From Bordetella pseudohinzii (GTDB lineage: Bacteria > Pseudomonadota > Gammaproteobacteria > Burkholderiales > Burkholderiaceae_B): DNA of 64,000 nt. The notes beneath the pieces were generated by a model. That model saw only the letters and a list, made by a program, of their open reading frames with translations, searched no databases and was not told the DNA's origin. The position numbers and the translations under genes were made by a program. How positions within the stretch are numbered: position 1 is the first letter of the stretch; every line of letters begins with the position of its first letter. Shown piece by piece: positions 36,892 to 46,568 of the stretch. The stretch is taken from the NCBI RefSeq assembly GCF_000657795.2, contig NZ_JHEP02000012.1:1-64000 (forward strand), read 5' to 3'.

Positions 36892-39159
36892 TCAGGCATC
36901 GTTCTCTTTGAGGCAGTCCACGTAGTAGCGCTTGGCGCCGTCCGGCCCCACATCCTGGGCCAGGCCATGGATATAGGTTTCAAAGCCCGGGAAGCGCTCA
37001 TTGAACTCGCGCGCGAATTGCAGGTACTGGACGATGGTGCGGTTAAAGCGCTCGCCCGGGATGAGGAGCGGGATGCCCGGCGGATAAGGCGTGAGCAGCA
37101 CGCCGGTGACGCGGCCTTCGAGCTGGTCGATCTCCACGCGCTCGACCTGGCGGTGCGCCATGCGCGCAAAGGCGTCCGAGGGCTTGAGCGCCGGCACCAT
37201 GTCGCTCAGGTACATTTCGGTGGTCAGGCGCGCCACATCGCGCTCGCGATAGGCTTCGTGGATCACCTGGCACAGATCGCGCAGGCCCATGCGCTCATAC
37301 TGCCGGTGCTCGCGGCAGAAATCCGGCAGGATGCGCCACAGAGGCTGGTTGCGGTCGTAGTCGTCCTTGAACTGCTGCAAGGCGGTCAGCAGCGTATTCC
37401 AGCGGCCCTTGGTGATGCCGATGGTAAAGAGGATGAAGAAGGAATACAGCCCCGTCTTCTCGACCACCACGCCGTGTTCGGTCAGGTACTTGGACACCAG
37501 GGCGGCCGGAATGCCGGTTTCGCCGAAGCTGCCCGACATATCCAGGCCCGGGGTGATGATGGTGGCCTTGATCGGGTCCAGCATGTTGAAGCCTTCGGCC
37601 AGTTCGCCGAAGCCATGCCAGTGATCATTGGCCTCCAGGACCCACTCATTGCGGTTGCCGATGCCCTCGGACACCAGGCGGTTGGGCCCCCAGACTTTGA
37701 ACCACCAGTCGTTCTTGCCGTACTCGGATTCCACCTTGCGCATGGCGCGGCGGAAGTCCAGGGCCTCACGGATGCTTTCTTCGACCAGGGCGGTGCCGCC
37801 CGGCGGCTCCATCATGGCCGCGGCCACATCGCAGGACGCGATGATGGCGTACTGCGGCGAGGTCGAGGTGTGCATCAGATAGGCTTCGTTGAACACATTG
37901 CGGTCCAGCTTGCGCGACTCCGACTCCTGCACGATGATCTGCGAGGCCTGCGAAATGCCCGCCAGCAGCTTGTGCGTGGAGTGGGTGGCGAAGACCATGG
38001 CGTCCTTGCTGCGCGGACGGTCCAGCCCGATGGCGTGCATGTCCTGGTAGTACTCGTGGAAAGCCGCATGCGGCAGCCACGCCTCGTCGAAATGCAGCGT
38101 GTCCACATAGCTGCCCAGCTTTTCCTTGATCATTTCGACGTTGTAGATCACGCCGTCATAGGTGCTCTGCGTCAGCGTCAGGATGCGCGGATTCTTGTTG
38201 ACGGCCTCGCGCGCGAAAGGATTGGCCTCGATCTTCTTGCGGATGTTCTCCGGATCGAACTCTTCCAGCGGGATGGGGCCGATGATGCCCAGGTGATTGC
38301 GCGTCGGGCGCAGAAACACCGGGATGGCCCCGGTCATCGTGATGGCATGCAGGATGGACTTATGGCAATTGCGGTCCACCACCACCACGTCGCCAGCGGC
38401 CACGTTGGCGTGCCAGACGACCTTGTTCGAGGTGGAGGTGCCGTTGGTCACGAAGAAGCAATGATCGGCATGGAAGATGCGCGCGGCATTGATTTCCGAC
38501 TCGGCCACCGGGCCCGTGTGATCGAGCAGCTGGCCCAGCTCGTCCACCGCGTTGCACACGTCGGCGCGCAGCATGTTCTCGCCGAAGAACTGGTGGAACA
38601 TCTGGCCCACGGGGCTCTTGAGAAAGGCCACGCCGCCCGAGTGTCCCGGGCAGTGCCAGGAGTACGAACCGTCCTGGGCGTACTTGACCAACTCGCGGAA
38701 AAACGGCGGCGGCAGGCTGTCCACATAGCTGCGCGCTTCGCGGATGATGTGGCGCGCCACGAACTCCGGCGTGTCCTCGAACATGTGGATGAAACCGTGC
38801 AGCTCGCGCAGGATGTCGTTGGGGATGTGCTCCGAGGTGCGCGTCTCGCCGTACAGATAGATGGGGATATCGGCGTTGCGGAAGCGCAGTTCGCCGATGA
38901 AGGTCCGCAGATTCTTGATGGCGCTGGCCACGTCCTCGGGTGAATCGACGTCGAACTCCTCGTCATCGATCGACAGGATGAAAGCGCTCGCGCGGCTTTG
39001 CTGCTGGGCAAAGGAGCTCAGGTCGCCGTAGCTGGTCACGCCGATGACTTCCACGCCCTCGGCCTCGATGGCCGACGCCAAGGCGCGAATCCCCAGGCCC
39101 GAGGCATTCTCGGAGCGGAAGTCTTCGTCGATGATGAATATGGGGAAGCGAAATTTCAT
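36892..39159 (-). CDS. PLP-dependent arginine/lysine/ornithine decarboxylase (biodegradative type)
   Basis: A 755-residue member of the large acid-inducible decarboxylase family (AdiA/CadA/LdcC/SpeF type). Residues 1-~130 form the response-regulator-like wing domain; the PLP domain holds HCPGHSGG at 169-176, FDEAWLPHAAFHEYY at 358-371 and the PLP lysine Lys397 in ATHSTHKLLAGIS; the C-terminal domain has TPYPPGIPLLIPGE. ATG 39159 follows AGGAG. Whether arginine, lysine or ornithine is the substrate cannot be settled here. It would make a polyamine or cadaverine and raise pH. Confidence 0.9.
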   Translation of the reverse strand: MKFRFPIFIIDEDFRSENASGLGIRALASAIEAEGVEVIGVTSYGDLSSFAQQQSRASAFILSIDDEEFDVDSPEDVASAIKNLRTFIGELRFRNADIPIYLYGETRTSEHIPNDILRELHGFIHMFEDTPEFVARHIIREARSYVDSLPPPFFRELVKYAQDGSYSWHCPGHSGGVAFLKSPVGQMFHQFFGENMLRADVCNAVDELGQLLDHTGPVAESEINAARIFHADHCFFVTNGTSTSNKVVWHANVAAGDVVVVDRNCHKSILHAITMTGAIPVFLRPTRNHLGIIGPIPLEEFDPENIRKKIEANPFAREAVNKNPRILTLTQSTYDGVIYNVEMIKEKLGSYVDTLHFDEAWLPHAAFHEYYQDMHAIGLDRPRSKDAMVFATHSTHKLLAGISQASQIIVQESESRKLDRNVFNEAYLMHTSTSPQYAIIASCDVAAAMMEPPGGTALVEESIREALDFRRAMRKVESEYGKNDWWFKVWGPNRLVSEGIGNRNEWVLEANDHWHGFGELAEGFNMLDPIKATIITPGLDMSGSFGETGIPAALVSKYLTEHGVVVEKTGLYSFFILFTIGITKGRWNTLLTALQQFKDDYDRNQPLWRILPDFCREHRQYERMGLRDLCQVIHEAYRERDVARLTTEMYLSDMVPALKPSDAFARMAHRQVERVEIDQLEGRVTGVLLTPYPPGIPLLIPGERFNRTIVQYLQFAREFNERFPGFETYIHGLAQDVGPDGAKRYYVDCLKENDA

Positions 39160-39260
39160 GCGGGCGCTCCTGGGGCGGGCAAGGCAAAACGGACGCGAGT
39201 GTACTTCGGGACGCCTGCCTGACATCATCAGGCGGGCGCGAGGCCGGCGATTCGGGGGGG

Positions 39261-39266
39261 ATTGTA
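39261..39266 (-). promoter_or_regulatory. possible -10 element of the decarboxylase gene with adjacent C7 tract
   Basis: TACAAT on the minus strand followed directly by seven C (39260-39254) in the 168-bp upstream region. No good -35 box stands 17 nt upstream, so an activator or another promoter may be needed. Confidence 0.35.
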
Positions 39267-39327
39267 GGACGGATTTTTAGCCCTGCGGATGACAGACGCC
39301 GAAATTGCCGGGGGCCGGAGACCCCGT

Positions 39328-39783
39328 TCAGCGCAGGATGGCCGGCCGGGCGGCCGCCACGGCGGCCTCGAAACGGCCGAAAAACGCCGCCAGGGGCTCG
39401 TCCACCTTGCCTTCCAGGGTGCGCTCGACCCGCGAAATGCCGCACAGACAGACGTCGAAGGCCGGCTGGCCGGTCACCAGGACCGCCGGATCGTCGTTGT
39501 CGCAGACCTCGTACTGCCCGCCGTGGCTGCGCCGCGCGACCTCGTACAGATAGGCCGCCATGCCCACGCGCTGCATGGGCGTGAGCGTCAGCGCGCCGGC
39601 GCGCACCTGTGCGGCCACCTTGTCGAGCAGCGCCACGCTGCCCGGCCGGTAATCGAACCCGGCGGTGTCGGGCAGGGCCTGCAGAAAATCGGCGGCGGCG
39701 GCATTCACGCGCTCGATGAACTCGGCCTCCACCTGCGGATCGGCCCGCTGGACCTGGACTTTCTTCTTGAAGAAACCAAACAT
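39328..39783 (-). CDS. conserved hypothetical protein
   Basis: A 151-residue soluble protein that I do not recognise. It begins with a short basic hydrophobic stretch (MFGFFKKKVQVQ), is otherwise rich in Ala and acidic residues, and has three cysteines in CDNDDP and CLCG that could bind metal. It lies between the decarboxylase and a divergent acetyltransferase. A promoter-like TATAAT sits in the divergent region (plus-strand ATTATA at about 39813). Codon use and composition are like its neighbours. Confidence 0.65.
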   Translation of the reverse strand: MFGFFKKKVQVQRADPQVEAEFIERVNAAAADFLQALPDTAGFDYRPGSVALLDKVAAQVRAGALTLTPMQRVGMAAYLYEVARRSHGGQYEVCDNDDPAVLVTGQPAFDVCLCGISRVERTLEGKVDEPLAAFFGRFEAAVAAARPAILR

Positions 39784-39864
39784 CGGCGGCTCCTGCGTTC
39801 AGGTATCTTCCATTATAGGAAGCCGCAAGGCCGTCATGGCCAGCGGCCGCAAAAAGGATCGTCG

Positions 39865-40374
39865 ATGCAAGCTATCAGCATACGCCCGCTGGGGCCCCAA
39901 GATGCTTCACAATTCCAGTCGCTGCGGCTCGCGGCCCTGCGCGATGCGCCGCGGGCCTTCGGGTCGAGTTACGAAGAGGAGCACCTTGTCACGCCGCAAG
40001 AATGGGCCCGCAGGCTGGAGCCATCGCCAGCGCGCGCCGTCTTCGGCGCCTGGGATGGCGAGCGCCTGGTGGGCTGCGCCGGGTTGTTGCGCATGGCGCC
40101 GCTGAAACAATTGCACAAGGCGGCGATCTGGGGGGTATACGTTGCGCCCACGCAACGCGGCAGCGGCCTGGGCCGGCGCCTCATGGCCGCCGTGCTCGAA
40201 GAAGCGGGCCGTTGGCCGGACCTGCGCCAGGTGCTGCTGACCGTGGCGCAGGACAATCCGGCCGCGCAACGCCTGTATGAAAGCCTGGGCTTCGTCGCCT
40301 ATGGGCGCGAACCCGCCGCGCTGCGGGTGGCCGGCCGCTATCTCGACGAAACCCTGATGATCAGGACGCTGTGA
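39865..40374 (+). CDS. GNAT-family N-acetyltransferase
   Basis: A 169-residue GCN5-type acetyltransferase with the acetyl-CoA loop in VAPTQRGSGLGRRLM and the C-terminal AQRLYESLGFVAYGREP. The start at ATG 39865 is preceded by AAGGATCG; the longer open frame upstream is not supported. The substrate is unknown. Its stop abuts the dcd stop on the other strand. Confidence 0.9.
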   Translation: MQAISIRPLGPQDASQFQSLRLAALRDAPRAFGSSYEEEHLVTPQEWARRLEPSPARAVFGAWDGERLVGCAGLLRMAPLKQLHKAAIWGVYVAPTQRGSGLGRRLMAAVLEEAGRWPDLRQVLLTVAQDNPAAQRLYESLGFVAYGREPAALRVAGRYLDETLMIRTL

Positions 40375-40938
<564 letters not shown>

Positions 40939-41007
40939 GAATGGGTACCCCTATGCAATAGGCGGTATTTTATCTCGTCGCCGCCAGGACCCGGCAGGGG
41001 CCCTGGC

Positions 41008-44000
41008 TTATTGGCCGACCAGCCAGCGGTAGACCAGTTCGATGCCGTTGATCGAGCCGCCCTTGAGGTCCAGGGACAGGCCGCGCGCCAGCCGGTAGCT
41101 GGCCCGGCCCACGGTCTCGCTGCCGGCCATGGCCTGCTCCACGCTCAGGGTGATGCCGTTGGCGAAATTCTTGCTGGCCACCAGGAATTGCGTGGCCAGG
41201 TCGGCGTCGGCGTCGCGGTTGACCGAGCTGGCCACCGTGCGGTCCGGCAAGAGGCTGCCCGAGCTGCCGATGGCGCCCGTGCGCACGCTGACATCGTCCA
41301 GGCCGAACTGCTTGTACAGCGGCTGGCCGCCGCCCAGCAGCGCCGTGCCGATGGACAGCAGCAGGGCCGTGTCGCCGCCGCCGGCGTCCGGCCCGCGGCC
41401 CAGCACCAGCCAGGACAGTTTTTCGACATCGCTGACATCAGGATAGGAAACCAGGTCGATGCGCGGACGCTGGGCCGTGCCGGCCACCCGCACCCCCGCC
41501 TCGACCGCCTCGCCGGTGCGCAAGGCCTCGATGTCGAGGATGGGATTGTCCAAGCGGCCCTGGAAAGTGAGCGTGCCCCGCCGCAGGCGCAGCTTCTGGC
41601 CATAGGCCTCGATGCCCCCGGCCCGGGTATGCAGGGCGCCCATGCCCGTCAGTCGGCCGCCCTGCATCACGATCTGGATATTGCCGACCAGGCCGGCGTC
41701 CAGCCCCATGCCGGTGATATAGAAGCGCGGCCCCATGTCGACCTTCAGATTGATGCCGACCTGGATGGGAGGCCCGGCCTTCTGGTCGTCGCCCGGCCTG
41801 ACCACCCGGACGTCATCGTCCAGCGACGGCACCCCTTGCAGAATCTCCAGGCTGACCCAGCCGGCGTCGGCCGTGATCGAGCCGTCGATGCTGATGCGCG
41901 GCAGGGCGATGTCGATGTCCACGCGGCCGCTGACCATGGCGTAGCGGTCGGAGCGCTGCAGCGCCGGGAAGCGGTGCAGGGTCACGCCGATGCGGCCGGC
42001 CATATCGGTCAGGTTCCACTCGCCCCGGGCCTCGGCGTAGCCGTCCTTGGCCTCGGGATTGGTGGTGATCCATTCCTTGGTGCGCCATTCATCGGGCATC
42101 ACGCGCAGCACCGCCGGAAAGCGCAGGGAATCCAGCACCAGCCGGTCGCCGGCCAGGCGGGCGCGCAGCGTGCCGTCCATCAGGCGCACGCCATCGTCGA
42201 TGCGCACCACGCGCAATTTGTCGCCCTCGATGACGCCGTTGGCCTGCCAGCCGCTGGCCAGCGAGCCGTCGATGCGCGCATTGGCGCGCAGCGACCCGCC
42301 GACTTCCAGCGTATCGCCCACGAACAGACCCATCCATGCCAAGTCGGCGATGTCAGCATTGAGCTCGGCGCGCACCGGCTGGCGCGGTTCCAGCGCCAGC
42401 CCCTTGAGCTGGGTGGTGGCGGAGGCCTTCACGCGGCCCATTTTTTCGGTGTCGACATCGAGCGCCGCATCAAGCCGGCTGACGCCGCCCTGGCCGGCGC
42501 TGGCGGTGAGTTCCAGCTGCAGGGTCTTCAGGCCCAGCGCGATGGGCGGGTCGCCCGGTATGCGCAGATCGCCGCTGCGCCGCGCCAGCCGGGCCCGTCC
42601 GGAGAGCGCGCCGGCATATTTCAGGTCCCAGGAGAAATCCAGCGCGATGCGGCGCTGCTCATCCGAGACCATGGCATTGACGCGGCCGCCCGGGTTCTGT
42701 TTGTTTTCCTGGCCCAGGGCCGTCATCAGCTGGCGCAGCATGGCGGCGCGCAATTCGAAATTCTCGGCCCGGCCCGCGGTCTCCCAGCGCCCCGGCCCGC
42801 CGCGCGAACCGCCATGCGACAGCGACAGCCGCTGCTTGTCCGGAAAGCTGGCCTGGATGTCGGCCGCGCCCACCTGCCACTGCCAGGCAGGCGCCTGCGC
42901 CTGCGGCAGATAGGCCAGCGTGACCGCCCCCGGGATGGCGACCGTAAAGCCCGCGCTTTGGACCGACAGGCCGGACAGCCGGCCGCGCCAGCCCGCCAGG
43001 CCGTCCTGCTCGGCCCATCCGCCCTCGAAGGCCAGGAGGGCCTCGACGGGCGCGCTGCCCAGACGCTTGGGCTGGGACTGAGGCGGGGTGTAACGGGCCT
43101 GCACCTTGCCCTGGTGGCGGCTGGCCTGGCCATCGACATCCCCCTTGAGCGTCACACCCCCGGGCAGGTCCGGCCAGAAAGCCGCCAGCTCGGGGGCCTG
43201 GACATCCAGCGCCAGCCTGGCCTGGACATCCTGCAAAGCCCCTTGGGCGCGCAGGTGGTTCTTGCCCAGGGTGAGATCGAGATCCAGGCGCGGCAGGCGC
43301 AGGCCCGCGGGCAGGCCCGGGGCCAGCGCGGCGCCGCCGTCCTGGGTGCGCAACTCGGCCGCCAGGGAACCGGCCAGCGGCTGCTTGTTCCAGCGGCTGC
43401 CGGGCGCAAAACGCAGCTGCACATCGGCCGAGCGCAGCTCGCTCAGGTCAAGGACTTCCGCCTTGACCTCGGCCTGGGCGCTCAGGACGGCCGGCGGCAG
43501 CCAGTCGCCCAACAGGCGCTTGAGATCCAGGCGGTCGGCGGCCAGTTGGGCCAGGACCTGGTCGGGCTGGCCTGGCTCGCTGGCCGCCTGCCAGTCCAGC
43601 GCGGCGGTCAGCCCCGAACCGTCATCGCGCTTGAGATTCAACAAGGCATCGCGCAGCGGAAACGCCGCCAGGGGCGCCAGATCGGCGCGCGCATCGAGCA
43701 CCAGGCCCGCGCCGCTGCCCTCAAGCGTGAGCGCCAGTTGCTCCAGCGAACCTTCGGCCCGGGCCGACAGCGACACCGGGCAGAGCTGGCGCGCGGCCTC
43801 GCGCCAGCGCTCGCGCCGCAAATCCGCCTCGCCCGCATCGGGCGCCTGACCGCCCAGGGTGCTGGCCGCCTCCTCGAGGACCTCGGGGCGAGTCACCAGG
43901 TAGGCGCCCTGCTCGCCGGCGCGCGCGGCGCCCTCCTGGCGTTTCTGCTCCGGGCGCACGCCGCCCAGTTCCGTGCAGACGGTGGAATCCGGCCGGGTGG

Positions 44001-44658
44001 CGGCGATGCGCGCCTCCAGGCGCGCCGACAGCGGCCAGGGCGCGGCCAGCCGCCGCACATCCAGAAGCCCGTTCAGGCGCAAGCGCCCATCCTCGTGATC
44101 GACGCGCAGGCTCTGAATCTCCAGCCGGGCGGCCGCCTCGCGCTGCGCATGCAGCGCCAGCGCGATATCGTGCAGCGCGACCGGCAAGGGCTGCCCGTCG
44201 CGGCTCAGGGCAAGCTCGCCCACGGCCAGCCGGTCCACATCGATGGAGACCGGCAGGGACAGCGAATCAGGCAATCCGCCGGCCTGCTCGCCGGCCTGCT
44301 CCGCGGGCTCGGCCGGCGGCAGGCTGACGGCCAGACGGTCGGCCGTCAGCGCGCGCACATGCGCGCGGCGATGACCCAGCTCGCTCCAGTCCACGTCCAG
44401 CCAGAGATTGCCAGCCTCGATGCGCGCGCCGGCCACGGTGACGTCCAGCCGGCCGACCCGCAGGCCCAGCAGCACCGATCCCTCGATGCTCTCGACCTCG
44501 CCGCCCAGCATCTGCACAGCCGAGCTCACCAGCAGGCGGCTGCCGTTCTGCGAGGCCACCAGCCAGAACACGAAGGAGGCCGCCAGGGCCGCCAACATGG
44601 CCAGGCCCGGCAGCCACCAGATGAGCAAATGCCGCAAGACGGCGCGCAGCTTGGTCAA
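41008..44658 (-). CDS. tamB: translocation and assembly module inner-membrane component
   Basis: A 1216-residue AsmA-like protein: an N-terminal inner-membrane anchor (residues ~11-35), a long beta-helical taco-like repeat region across the periplasm, and the C-terminal TamB/DUF490 domain (GMGALHTRAGGIEAYGQKLRLRRGTLTFQG and RTGEAVEAGVRVAGTAQRPRIDLVS). Works with TamA in outer-membrane protein assembly and/or phospholipid transport to the outer membrane. Its start overlaps the tamA stop by 4 bp. Confidence 0.93.
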   Translation of the reverse strand: MTKLRAVLRHLLIWWLPGLAMLAALAASFVFWLVASQNGSRLLVSSAVQMLGGEVESIEGSVLLGLRVGRLDVTVAGARIEAGNLWLDVDWSELGHRRAHVRALTADRLAVSLPPAEPAEQAGEQAGGLPDSLSLPVSIDVDRLAVGELALSRDGQPLPVALHDIALALHAQREAAARLEIQSLRVDHEDGRLRLNGLLDVRRLAAPWPLSARLEARIAATRPDSTVCTELGGVRPEQKRQEGAARAGEQGAYLVTRPEVLEEAASTLGGQAPDAGEADLRRERWREAARQLCPVSLSARAEGSLEQLALTLEGSGAGLVLDARADLAPLAAFPLRDALLNLKRDDGSGLTAALDWQAASEPGQPDQVLAQLAADRLDLKRLLGDWLPPAVLSAQAEVKAEVLDLSELRSADVQLRFAPGSRWNKQPLAGSLAAELRTQDGGAALAPGLPAGLRLPRLDLDLTLGKNHLRAQGALQDVQARLALDVQAPELAAFWPDLPGGVTLKGDVDGQASRHQGKVQARYTPPQSQPKRLGSAPVEALLAFEGGWAEQDGLAGWRGRLSGLSVQSAGFTVAIPGAVTLAYLPQAQAPAWQWQVGAADIQASFPDKQRLSLSHGGSRGGPGRWETAGRAENFELRAAMLRQLMTALGQENKQNPGGRVNAMVSDEQRRIALDFSWDLKYAGALSGRARLARRSGDLRIPGDPPIALGLKTLQLELTASAGQGGVSRLDAALDVDTEKMGRVKASATTQLKGLALEPRQPVRAELNADIADLAWMGLFVGDTLEVGGSLRANARIDGSLASGWQANGVIEGDKLRVVRIDDGVRLMDGTLRARLAGDRLVLDSLRFPAVLRVMPDEWRTKEWITTNPEAKDGYAEARGEWNLTDMAGRIGVTLHRFPALQRSDRYAMVSGRVDIDIALPRISIDGSITADAGWVSLEILQGVPSLDDDVRVVRPGDDQKAGPPIQVGINLKVDMGPRFYITGMGLDAGLVGNIQIVMQGGRLTGMGALHTRAGGIEAYGQKLRLRRGTLTFQGRLDNPILDIEALRTGEAVEAGVRVAGTAQRPRIDLVSYPDVSDVEKLSWLVLGRGPDAGGGDTALLLSIGTALLGGGQPLYKQFGLDDVSVRTGAIGSSGSLLPDRTVASSVNRDADADLATQFLVASKNFANGITLSVEQAMAGSETVGRASYRLARGLSLDLKGGSINGIELVYRWLVGQ

Positions 44659-46565
44659 AACGCGATCCCCAGCGAAAAATGCAGGCGCAGGTCGCGATCG
44701 CGCTGGCCATAGGCCAGGTCGAGAAAGAGCGGGCCGGCCGGCGTGCGCATGCGCGCGCCCACGCCATAGCCCAGGGCGACGTCCATGGACCCGAAGGACT
44801 CGGCCGCGTCGCCCGCGTCGACGAAAACGCCCACGCCCCAGCGCTCGTTGAAATAGTGGTCGTACTCCACGCTGGCGACCGCCAGCGTGGGCGCGCCCAC
44901 CGTGGCGTCATTCTGCTTCAAACCTATGCTTTGGTAGCGATAGCCGCGGATGGAGCGCGCCCCGCCCGTGCGGAAACCGAAGTCATCCGGCACCCGGGTC
45001 CTGCTGTTGGACCATACGCGGCCAACCTCGCCGCGCAGGGTCAGCACATCGCGCTTGCCCACCGGCCACCACTTCTGGCCGCGCAGCCGCAGGCGGAAAT
45101 ACGGGTCTCCGCTGTCGAGCACGGCCCCCACGCCGCCGCCCACGGCGATCAGGTTGCCCTCGCGCGGATCGTATTTGCTGTCCACGTCGCGCCGCAGCCA
45201 ATCGGCCGTCAGCGTGGCCGTGGGCAGGTTGTAGGTATCGCCCCCATCGATCTTGACATGGTCGTGGGCCAGCAGCGCCCCCCAGCGGGTCTCGTACTCC
45301 ACCCGGCTGTCGCCGGCGCCCTTGCGCTCCTGCGTGCGCGTAAAGCCCAAGGCATAGCGGGTGACGTCCAGGCCCTGGATGTCCGAATGCTGCGCCAGCA
45401 CGCCAACGGCATCGCGCCGTCCCCGCGCATCCGGCGGCAGGGTGAAGTCCGCATAGGCGCGCTGCTGCAGGCGATCCACGCCCACGCCGGTTTCCAGCGT
45501 GACCGGCTGGCCGAAGACGATATTCTGGCGGTAGATGGTTTCGAAACGGACGCCGGCCGTGTCGTCGACACCCACGGCCACGGCGGCCCGCTTGGGCGGC
45601 GCCTCGACCACGCGCACGTCGACCGGCAAGGTCACCTCGCCATCGGGCTCATAGACCGCGGGCGGCGCCGCGCCCGGCGCGCCCGAAACCTTGGCGTCGC
45701 CGGCGGGCTGGGCCGCGGCCAGCCCGCCGGCGCCCGGCGCGCGGGCCTTGACGTCGCCATCCGGCTGGATCGCCGCCGGCGCTTCGGCCAGCTGCCCATC
45801 CGAACGGCGCAGCGACACGAAGGCGCCGCGGAAAAACGCGGTCGATTGCAATGCCTGCTGCCAGTCGTCGAGCTTGTCCTGGTCATAGGCGTCGCCCTCG
45901 TTGTAGCGGACGTAGCGGGTGATCAGGCTTTCGGGCACGCGCTGCAGGCCCTGGGTGTGCAATTCGCCCAGGCGCACCAGGGGCCCGCTGTCGATCTGCA
46001 CGGACAGATCCACCATGGCGCTTTCGGCATGCACCTCGGCCTGCGACTCGGTCATGGTGGCCAGCAGGAAGTCGCGCGAGGACACGCTGTCCAGCAAGGC
46101 GGACTTGGCCTTGTTCCATTCGCCGTTGATAAAGGGCTGGCCGGGCTTCAGGCCCCAGGCCTCGCGCCACTGCGTGATGCGGGCGGCGTATTCGGGCCGC
46201 TGCACCCGGCCGGTAAAGCGCAGATCGACCGAGCGGATGAGCGCCCGGGGCCCGGACTGGATGGAGATATCCCAGGTATCGCCGCCCACGTCGGTGCCGG
46301 GGGCCAGCGTGACCGTGGGCGTGAAATAGCCCTGGGTGGCCAGGGCGGCCACGGTCGCATCGCGCGCGCGGCGGCGCAGGCGGGTGATTTCGCCGCCGTC
46401 CTGGTCTTCGGCCAGGCGCGCAATGGCATTGACGGCCTCGGTGATGACCGTCAGGGACTGGGGCGTGACGCCGCCGGGATCAATGATGATCTCGGGCCGC
46501 TCGGCACGCGCCTGCACGGACCACGCCAGGACTGCCAGGGCAAGAGCGGCGCGATACCTCCGCAT
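44655..46565 (-). CDS. tamA: translocation and assembly module outer-membrane component (Omp85 family)
   Basis: A 636-residue Omp85 protein with signal peptide (cleaved after ARA, ~residue 21), POTRA repeats and a 16-strand barrel ending in a typical C-terminal Phe (LHFSLGIAF). RGYRYQSIG in the barrel is the Omp85 motif-4 type sequence. Unusually, the last POTRA contains a low-complexity insert at residues ~258-318 made of Pro/Ala/Gly with three PxG(D/E) units. It begins 3 nt after the apbC stop and overlaps tamB, giving an apbC-tamA-tamB operon. Confidence 0.9.
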   Translation of the reverse strand: MRRYRAALALAVLAWSVQARAERPEIIIDPGGVTPQSLTVITEAVNAIARLAEDQDGGEITRLRRRARDATVAALATQGYFTPTVTLAPGTDVGGDTWDISIQSGPRALIRSVDLRFTGRVQRPEYAARITQWREAWGLKPGQPFINGEWNKAKSALLDSVSSRDFLLATMTESQAEVHAESAMVDLSVQIDSGPLVRLGELHTQGLQRVPESLITRYVRYNEGDAYDQDKLDDWQQALQSTAFFRGAFVSLRRSDGQLAEAPAAIQPDGDVKARAPGAGGLAAAQPAGDAKVSGAPGAAPPAVYEPDGEVTLPVDVRVVEAPPKRAAVAVGVDDTAGVRFETIYRQNIVFGQPVTLETGVGVDRLQQRAYADFTLPPDARGRRDAVGVLAQHSDIQGLDVTRYALGFTRTQERKGAGDSRVEYETRWGALLAHDHVKIDGGDTYNLPTATLTADWLRRDVDSKYDPREGNLIAVGGGVGAVLDSGDPYFRLRLRGQKWWPVGKRDVLTLRGEVGRVWSNSRTRVPDDFGFRTGGARSIRGYRYQSIGLKQNDATVGAPTLAVASVEYDHYFNERWGVGVFVDAGDAAESFGSMDVALGYGVGARMRTPAGPLFLDLAYGQRDRDLRLHFSLGIAF

Positions 46566-46568
46566 GCC

